NCBI GenBank assembly: GCA_021775195.1
Contig: JAJFIG010000123.1
Span: 1 to 13,795 of the forward strand
Direction of reading: 5' to 3'
DNA: 13,795 nucleotides
Source of the DNA: Rhodospirillales bacterium
GTDB lineage: Bacteria; Pseudomonadota; Alphaproteobacteria; Rhodospirillales; 2-02-FULL-58-16
The notes under the pieces are model-generated. The model saw nothing but the letters and a program-made list of their open reading frames with translations. It made no database searches and was not told the origin of the DNA. How positions within the stretch are numbered: the stretch's first letter is position 1; every line of letters begins with the position of its first letter. The translations under genes and the position numbers were made by a program. Positions 6,683 to 13,795 of the stretch are shown one piece after another.

Positions 6683-7867
6683 ATGAAACCAACACCGTTT
6701 TTTGTTTTCGGCGCCATCGTGGCGGGGTTGATGTCCCAGTCACCGGCGCAGGCCGAAAAACTGGCCATGATCAACTACGAAACGGCGCCGGAGAAGCGAT
6801 TGAAGGCCCTCAAGCTGTCCGCCGGTCAGCGCGGCCGCCGCGAGGGCATCGCGATCATGGATGTGGATCCCGAGTCGCCAACGCTGGGCAAAATCCTGAT
6901 GGATATTCCCCTGCCCGGCGACCTGATCGCCCACCACATTTTCTATAACAAGGACCTGAGCAAGGCCTACGTCACCGCCCTGGGGCAAAGCGCCATGCAT
7001 GTCATCGACATGAAACGCTTCCCCTACCGTACGGCGCGCGTCGATACGCCGGGCTGCAAGGTCCAGGAGGACGTCGTCTTTTCCGACGACAACAAGACTT
7101 GGTACCTGACCTGCATGGGCACCGCGAACGTGATCATCGGCAACGCCGTTACCGACAAGCCGATCAAGACGGTGACATTCCCCAAACCCTTCTATCCCCA
7201 TGGCATAGCCATCCACGAAGGCATCGTCAGGATGCTGGTGACCAGCACCATCAGCCCGTCCTTGAAGGATCCGGGAGAGGTCATCGCGGTGGTCGAGTTG
7301 AGCACCGGCAAACTGCTATCGACCCTTAAGCTTTCCACCAAACCGTCCCCGTCTGGTTCGGCGCCCGTGGAAATCCTGTGGGTGCCCGGGATCAATCCGC
7401 CCACGGCCTATGTCACCAACATGTTCGGCGGCAGCCTCTGGGCAGCGGCCTGGAACCCGTCCAAAAAGGAATTCGACGTCAAGGAAGTGTTCGACTTCAC
7501 CAAGACCAAGTCCGGCGTGCCGTTGGAGATCTATTTCAACAAGAAAGCCGACCGCATGTTCCTGACGACGGCGAATCCAGGCCACCTTCACATCTTCGAC
7601 ATGGCCGGGGGGCCGGCAAATCCGAAGCTGCTGAAATCCGTTCCCGCCGCCGAGGGCGCCCATCACGTAGCGTTGTTTCCGGACGAAAAATACGCCGTGG
7701 TACAGAACAACCTGCTCAACCTGCCGGGCATGGACAACGGACTGATCACCGTCATCGACCTCCAGAAGCACACGGTCGCCGCCAACATCGACACATTGAA
7801 GAAACGGGGCTTCAACGCCAACTCCATCGTCGCCTTGCCCGAATGGTATCACCCGGCCGGACACTGA
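6683..7867 (+). CDS. Periplasmic YVTN-type beta-propeller protein, possible metal site
   Basis: A 394-residue exported protein. A Sec signal peptide (MKPTPFFVFGAIVAGLMSQS, then PAQA) is probably cut after residue 24. The rest is repeated strand units typical of a seven-bladed propeller: KAYVTAL, TWYLTCMG, TAYVTNMFGG, RMFLTTAN and KYAVVQNN, each followed by an h-x-V-I-D-like strand. Residues that could bind metal recur near blade edges: His84-His85, His173, Glu230 and His327-His328. Cys125 and Cys144 could form a disulphide. The HH pair after GDLIA recalls the copper-binding selenium-binding-protein/methanethiol-oxidase family, but the resemblance is partial and from memory. Surface-layer-like YVTN binding proteins are the alternative. 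GGGGAG lies nine bases before ATG. It is a single-gene unit ending in a strong terminator; no redox partner or transporter adjoins it. Confidence 0.78.
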   Translation: MKPTPFFVFGAIVAGLMSQSPAQAEKLAMINYETAPEKRLKALKLSAGQRGRREGIAIMDVDPESPTLGKILMDIPLPGDLIAHHIFYNKDLSKAYVTALGQSAMHVIDMKRFPYRTARVDTPGCKVQEDVVFSDDNKTWYLTCMGTANVIIGNAVTDKPIKTVTFPKPFYPHGIAIHEGIVRMLVTSTISPSLKDPGEVIAVVELSTGKLLSTLKLSTKPSPSGSAPVEILWVPGINPPTAYVTNMFGGSLWAAAWNPSKKEFDVKEVFDFTKTKSGVPLEIYFNKKADRMFLTTANPGHLHIFDMAGGPANPKLLKSVPAAEGAHHVALFPDEKYAVVQNNLLNLPGMDNGLITVIDLQKHTVAANIDTLKKRGFNANSIVALPEWYHPAGH

Positions 7868-7896
7868 CCCCAACCTCATTGACCCGCAGCCTTGAT

Positions 7897-7932
7897 GGCG
7901 GGCAGGACCTAGAGGTCCGGCCCGCCTTTTTT
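7897..7932 (+). terminator. Rho-independent terminator of the propeller gene
   Basis: GGCGGGC (7897-7903) pairs with GCCCGCC (7920-7926), and after one A-G mismatch GGACC (7905-7909) pairs with GGTCC (7914-7918) around a TAGA loop. Six T follow directly (7927-7932). The stem lies 30 nt after the stop codon and separates this gene from the nuclease-fold gene. Confidence 0.95.
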
Positions 7933-7940
7933 CGTCAGGA

Positions 7941-7969
7941 TTTACGAAACCGGCCGGCTGACGTAAAAT
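7941..7969 (+). promoter_or_regulatory. Sigma-70 promoter with palindromic core for the EEP-fold gene
   Basis: TTTACG (7941-7946) and TAAAAT (7964-7969) are spaced by exactly 17 bp, matching four and five of six consensus positions. TTTACG and CGTAAA (7962-7967) are reverse complements, and CCGGCCGG (7950-7957) sits at their centre, so the spacer is a near-perfect nested palindrome and a possible operator. The start would fall near 7976, which rules out the longer reading frame from 7968. Confidence 0.55.
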
Positions 7970-8024
7970 GAGTAGCGACCAAAAAAATTCTCCGATGGCG
8001 TGCATCCTGCAAAGGAGAGCGACG

Positions 8025-9287
8025 ATGGCCGAATTTACCAGTGCCCAGTGGGCCAAGGTCAACACGCTGCTCGATGCCGATGAAAACCGCTTCGGCCTGC
8101 CGCAACGTCGCGGCGACTCGGTGGTTCTTGCCTCGTTCAACATCCGCAAGCTTGGTAAGAAAGGAAACAAGAGCGACGGCGCCTGGCAGTTCCTGCGGCG
8201 ATTCTGTACCAACTGCGACCTCATTGCCATTCAGGAGGTCCAGGACAACCTGCAGGGCCTCAATCATCTCAAGTCGCTGCTTGGCCGAAAATACGGTTTG
8301 GCCGCATCGGACATAACCGGCGGCGTCGCCGGCAAGAAGGGGATGGTCGAGCGCCTGGCCTTCCTGTTTCGCTGGGACAGGGTCGAGCGCACCGAGGTCG
8401 CCTCCGACATCACCATCGACCGCAGCGCCGTGCTTGGCACCCTGTATGACCACCGTACCGAGTTTCGCGCCGCCCTGAAAACCCGGACCCTGGACCTCGA
8501 AGCCTGGCAGGCCAAAGTCGACGTCAAGCTGGCGCCCTGGAAGGCGGCGGTTGCCGACTGGGAGGCCCAGGGCCGCCCCGGCAAGAAACCGCGCAAACCC
8601 AAATCCCCGAAGAAGCCCCCGTTCGTCCTGCCTCGTTTCCTGACCTTCATCCGCACGCCCACATGCGTGTCGTTTCGCATCAAGGGCGGGCAAGGGGCCG
8701 ATCCCTATGAATTCCTGGCGGTCAACGCCCATCTCCTCTATGGCGACACCAAAAAACAGAAAGAAGAACGGGAGATGGAATTCTACGGCCTCATCAAATG
8801 GCTGGTGGAACGCGCCCGCCAGGCCGGTCGCATGTACCACAAGGACATGATCCTACTCGGCGACCTCAACCTGGACTTCCGCAAGGTGGATCAGCGCCGG
8901 GACCGCATCGTGACCGAACTGAAGGCCCTCAACGGTGGCGACCTGAAGGGCAAGGGCCGTGCCACGGTCAACTTCCCTTTCCTCGCCGTGCACCCGGACG
9001 AGACCGCCGTCTTCCGCTCCACCGCCCGGCGGACCGAAACCTACGACCAGATCGCCATCTTCAGCCACGACAAGCGCCTGCCCCGTCCGCCGGACAACGC
9101 CACCGCCGGCACGACCGCGGGAGGGTTCGATTACGGGGTTTTCAATTTCGCCGACCTGTTCGCCGAGGCGCTACACGGCGAGCCGTTGCTCAGCCTTTCA
9201 AAGACAAAGCGTGACGCCCTTTTGAAGAAGTTCGAGCACGACGTCAGCGACCACATGCCGATCTGGGTGCGCCTAGCCAATCCCTGA
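8025..9287 (+). CDS. Endonuclease/exonuclease/phosphatase (EEP) fold protein
   Basis: A 420-residue cytoplasmic protein with the metal-dependent EEP (DNase I-like) active site in order: Asn39 in LASFNIRKL, Glu71 in IAIQEVQDN, His236 in AVNAHLLYG, Asp280 and Asn282 in LLGDLNLDF, Asp341 in TYDQIAI, and Asp409-His410 in SDHMPIWV. The catalytic set is complete, so a phosphodiesterase is likely; whether it cuts DNA, RNA or a phosphorylated lipid or sugar cannot be told. There is no signal peptide. Residues about 150-205 form an insert absent from compact members, with amphipathic Ala/Lys/Trp stretches and a basic Lys-Pro tract (GKKPRKPKSPKKPPF). ATG 8025 has AAAGGAG seven bases upstream; earlier in-frame ATGs at 7968 and 7995 have none. 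It converges on ssb with a 29-nt gap and no clear terminator. Confidence 0.88.
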   Translation: MAEFTSAQWAKVNTLLDADENRFGLPQRRGDSVVLASFNIRKLGKKGNKSDGAWQFLRRFCTNCDLIAIQEVQDNLQGLNHLKSLLGRKYGLAASDITGGVAGKKGMVERLAFLFRWDRVERTEVASDITIDRSAVLGTLYDHRTEFRAALKTRTLDLEAWQAKVDVKLAPWKAAVADWEAQGRPGKKPRKPKSPKKPPFVLPRFLTFIRTPTCVSFRIKGGQGADPYEFLAVNAHLLYGDTKKQKEEREMEFYGLIKWLVERARQAGRMYHKDMILLGDLNLDFRKVDQRRDRIVTELKALNGGDLKGKGRATVNFPFLAVHPDETAVFRSTARRTETYDQIAIFSHDKRLPRPPDNATAGTTAGGFDYGVFNFADLFAEALHGEPLLSLSKTKRDALLKKFEHDVSDHMPIWVRLANP

Positions 9288-9316
9288 CCACCGGCCAATC
9301 TGTCGCGGGATAGGGT

Positions 9317-9802
9317 TCAGAACGGGATTTCGTCGTCCAGGTCGCCGCCACCGCCACCGCCGCCGGGACCGGGACCAGCACCTCCACCACCGCCGGAGGA
9401 CCCGTAATCCTGCCCGCCACCACCCATGGAAGCGGAATCACCGCCGCCGCCGCGGCTGTCGAGCATGGTCAGTTCGCCGCGGAACCGTTGCAGCACCACC
9501 TCGGTGCTGTATTTCTCGATGCCGTCGTTGCCGGTCCACTTCCGGGTCTGCAGCGCCCCTTCGACGTAAACCTTGGACCCCTTGTGCAGGAACTTCTCGG
9601 CGACGTCGCCGAGGCGGTCGTTGAAGATGACGACCCGGTGCCACTCGGTTTTCTCCCGGCGCTCGCCGGTGGACTTGTCCTTCCACGACTCCGAAGTCGC
9701 GATCGAAAAGTTGACGATCTTGGTCCCGTCCTGGGAATAGCGGACCTCGGGGTCGCGCCCCAGGTTGCCGACGAGTATGACCTTGTTGATCGATCCTGCC
9801 AT
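9317..9802 (-). CDS. ssb: Single-stranded DNA-binding protein
   Basis: SSB coats single-stranded DNA in replication, recombination and repair and recruits partner proteins through its tail. The 161 residues divide into an OB-fold (1-112; [20 protein letters not shown], then [20 protein letters not shown]) with DNA-stacking aromatics Trp40, Trp54, Phe60 and Trp89, a linker (about 113-152) made almost only of Gly with some Ser and Pro, and the conserved acidic tip DLDDEIPF. The reading frame extends 47 codons further upstream, but ATG 9802 begins the conserved MAGSINKV and has GGGAGG eight bases before it. No LexA-type box (GTTC-N7-GTTC) was seen upstream. The gene lies between the EEP-fold gene (convergent) and the EamA transporter. 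Confidence 0.98.
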   Translation of the reverse strand: MAGSINKVILVGNLGRDPEVRYSQDGTKIVNFSIATSESWKDKSTGERREKTEWHRVVIFNDRLGDVAEKFLHKGSKVYVEGALQTRKWTGNDGIEKYSTEVVLQRFRGELTMLDSRGGGGDSASMGGGGQDYGSSGGGGGAGPGPGGGGGGGDLDDEIPF

Positions 9803-10063
9803 GTCCTTAGCCTCCCGTGGGTCCGGGGAATGATCGCCCGCCGCCGTTAGGGTTCCGCTCCCTGCTCCCGGCGTTACCTGTCGTGAGATCCCCGTGTTGA
9901 ATTGTTGCCGGGACTGTACACGGAAATCGCGCGGCCACGCCACCCAAGTTTTGCCGCCTACGCCGGCGGAGCTACTAATTCTTCTGCCAGTCGGACACCA
10001 GTGGAAAACGGGTCCAAACCCATGTGCGTGACCACTATCAAGCCTATATCAAGATAAAGAACA

Positions 10064-10090
10064 TACCAAGAACATTTATCGTTTTTGGTA
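10064..10090 (-). terminator. Possible terminator of the EamA transporter gene
   Basis: TACCAAGAAC (10064-10073) pairs with GTTTTTGGTA (10081-10090) over 10 bp with one G-T wobble and a 7-nt loop. It lies 10 nt after the EamA stop codon. On the minus strand it is followed by the U-rich stretch TGTTCTTTATCTT. The stem is AT-rich and the U-tract broken, so it is a weak candidate. Confidence 0.45.
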
Positions 10091-10100
10091 ACCGGCGATT

Positions 10101-10991
10101 CTATCTACCTTTGGCGGGCCGCCAGCCGGCGGCCAGCAGGATGCCAACGGTGGCGAGAATCAACCCAGCCCAGGCGAGAACACTCGGCCATTCGCCGAGC
10201 ATCGGGATGGCCATAAGCGCCGCCATGCCAGGCACCATCGCCATCATCGCCGCGGTCGGCGATGTGCCGATGGAGCGGATCGCGGTGGTGAAGAACAAGA
10301 CGCCCAAGAGGCTGGGGCCGAGGCCCTGATAGGCGCCTTGCAGAAGGATTTCCGGCCAAGGCGATTCGGCCAGCGCCTTCGGCAGGAATGCCAGGTAGAG
10401 CGGACCGAACCACAGGAGATTGACCGTCGGTATTGAGACCATCGCCTGCATGGGGGTCAACTGCCAGGCCTTGGTTCCGATCAGGTTGGCGGCGACGAAC
10501 AGCGCCGCCGCCATGAACATGAGATGGCCGATCCAGGCATCGGGTCCGACGCCGACAGATTCCCGGTCCCAGCCGATCAGGCCGCAGCCGATGAGGATCA
10601 CCGCCATGCCGGCGCCCTGCCAGCGGTCCGGGCGATCTTTGAGCCAGAGCCAGCCGAGGATGGCGGCGAATACCGGTAGGGTGCCGTTCATCATGATTCC
10701 GGCGTGAGAGGCCGGCGCGAACTGCAGGCCGCCGAAGGCGAACACCAAATAAGGCGCGCCCTGGCCGCACGAGATCAGCCCGACCTGCCACCAGCGCAGG
10801 CGGCGCGGCCAATGGCGCCACAGGAACGGGGCGACGGCAACAGCGGCGACCAGGAAACGCAACGCCATCATGTCGTAGATGGTCAGTGTCTGGACGACGC
10901 CCAACCGCGACACCACGACCCAGCCGGACCATATGACGACAACGCCAGAGGCGGCGAGCCATCCGATCAACGGGCGGACGGGGGCGGACAT
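10101..10991 (-). CDS. EamA/DMT-family inner-membrane transporter
   Basis: A 296-residue protein made of ten hydrophobic segments in two homologous halves, the layout of the drug/metabolite transporter (EamA, RhaT/YdcZ-like) superfamily. The first half ends with PVFAAILGWLWLKDRPDRWQ followed by GAGMAVILIGCGLI. The second ends with MVPGMAALMAIPMLGEWPS followed by WAGLILATVGILLA; both match the characteristic end-of-repeat pattern. Family members export or exchange metabolites, amino acids or drugs; the substrate here cannot be predicted. The start is ATG 10991, giving MSAPVRPLIGWL; the ribosome site is weak (AGGA about 12 bases upstream). It is a single-gene unit between ssb and uvrA, divergent from uvrA, and its placement suggests insertion between two repair genes often found close together. 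Confidence 0.92.
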   Translation of the reverse strand: MSAPVRPLIGWLAASGVVVIWSGWVVVSRLGVVQTLTIYDMMALRFLVAAVAVAPFLWRHWPRRLRWWQVGLISCGQGAPYLVFAFGGLQFAPASHAGIMMNGTLPVFAAILGWLWLKDRPDRWQGAGMAVILIGCGLIGWDRESVGVGPDAWIGHLMFMAAALFVAANLIGTKAWQLTPMQAMVSIPTVNLLWFGPLYLAFLPKALAESPWPEILLQGAYQGLGPSLLGVLFFTTAIRSIGTSPTAAMMAMVPGMAALMAIPMLGEWPSVLAWAGLILATVGILLAAGWRPAKGR

Positions 10992-11035
10992 GGGCGGGGT
11001 ATTCCTGAAGGACTGGGTTGTTGGTCAGGTGGCCA

Positions 11036-11063
11036 TGTATAACCGTTTGGTTCGTCATGCAAA
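11036..11063 (-). promoter_or_regulatory. Candidate promoter of the EamA transporter gene
   Basis: On the minus strand TTTGCA (11058-11063) and TATACA (11036-11041) are 16 bp apart, each matching four of six consensus positions. The leader to ATG 10991 would be about 35-40 nt. The intergenic region holds nothing else I can identify on this strand. Confidence 0.35.
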
Positions 11064-11196
11064 AGGCGGGGTGAGCAAAGGCGTAGCTTTCCGCCACCTA
11101 TCGGGCTGGTCGGGACATGCCCCGCTGAAAAGCCGGCGGCCCGGGTGCCGTTGCGGCGGAATTTCAACCCCAGACGCGATCCAATCCCGGACTCCC

Positions 11197-11223
11197 TTTA
11201 CGGCCAAGGGCATTCCATATATT
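11197..11223 (+). promoter_or_regulatory. Candidate promoter of uvrA
   Basis: TTTACG (11197-11202) and TATATT (11218-11223) are 15 bp apart, a short but tolerable spacing, with a leader of about 40 nt to ATG 11271. No LexA-type operator (GTTC-N7-GTTC or GAAC-N7-GAAC) was seen between 10992 and 11270. Confidence 0.35.
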
Positions 11224-11270
11224 CCTGGTCGGTTGCGACCCACGTTGACAACCAGACCCGACCGGAGCCC

Positions 11271-13795
<2,525 letters not shown>

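Noticed and set aside
7935..8840. A 301-codon minus-strand frame over the EEP-fold gene
   Set aside because: It overlaps the catalytic motifs of the plus-strand gene, and its product shows no family features.
11245..11250. A perfect TTGACA before uvrA
   Set aside because: It is 20 nt from the start codon, so its -10 box would fall on the ATG and no consensus -10 is there.

Overview
The window looks like chromosomal DNA from a high-GC alphaproteobacterium, probably in or near the Rhodospirillales. The evidence is the core block gyrA-coaD with ssb and uvrA nearby, an alphaproteobacterial-type GyrA with an acidic insert in its C-terminal domain, and a UvrA whose first zinc module reads C-x-x-S. 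The lineage is inferred from remembered family features, not from a search.

Layout, left to right. The edge holds the first 31 codons of a leftward sodium-dependent NSS (LeuT-type) transporter. A strikingly AT-rich regulatory region separates it from a small rightward secreted protein. That gene's 3' end lies in a 111-nt inverted-repeat element that can fold as a three-way junction. A leftward amidase-signature enzyme follows, then a small rightward lipoprotein of the DUF3012 type. Next come a long hairpin and tRNA-Lys(TTT) on the minus strand, and leftward coaD and gyrA, which probably form one operon (gyrA first, 32-nt gap). A 425-nt intergenic region separates gyrA from a rightward periplasmic beta-propeller protein, which ends in a clear Rho-independent terminator. 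A rightward endonuclease/exonuclease/phosphatase-fold protein with its own promoter follows. It converges on leftward ssb. Further right are a leftward EamA-type transporter and the first 841 codons of rightward uvrA, cut by the window end.

How the parts fit together. gyrA (supercoiling), ssb (single-strand binding) and uvrA (excision repair) form a DNA-maintenance core, and coaD makes coenzyme A. The accessory genes between them (propeller, EEP protein, EamA transporter) sit mostly in their own transcription units and look like insertions into an older syntenic block. I found no CRISPR array, insertion sequence, prophage gene or toxin-antitoxin pair. I do not see an evident new multi-gene system. 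The best unexplained signals are the structured element at 656-766, the hairpin abutting tRNA-Lys, palindromes over two predicted promoters, the near-identical 15-bp repeats upstream of the NSS transporter, and a possible His/Glu metal site in the beta-propeller protein.
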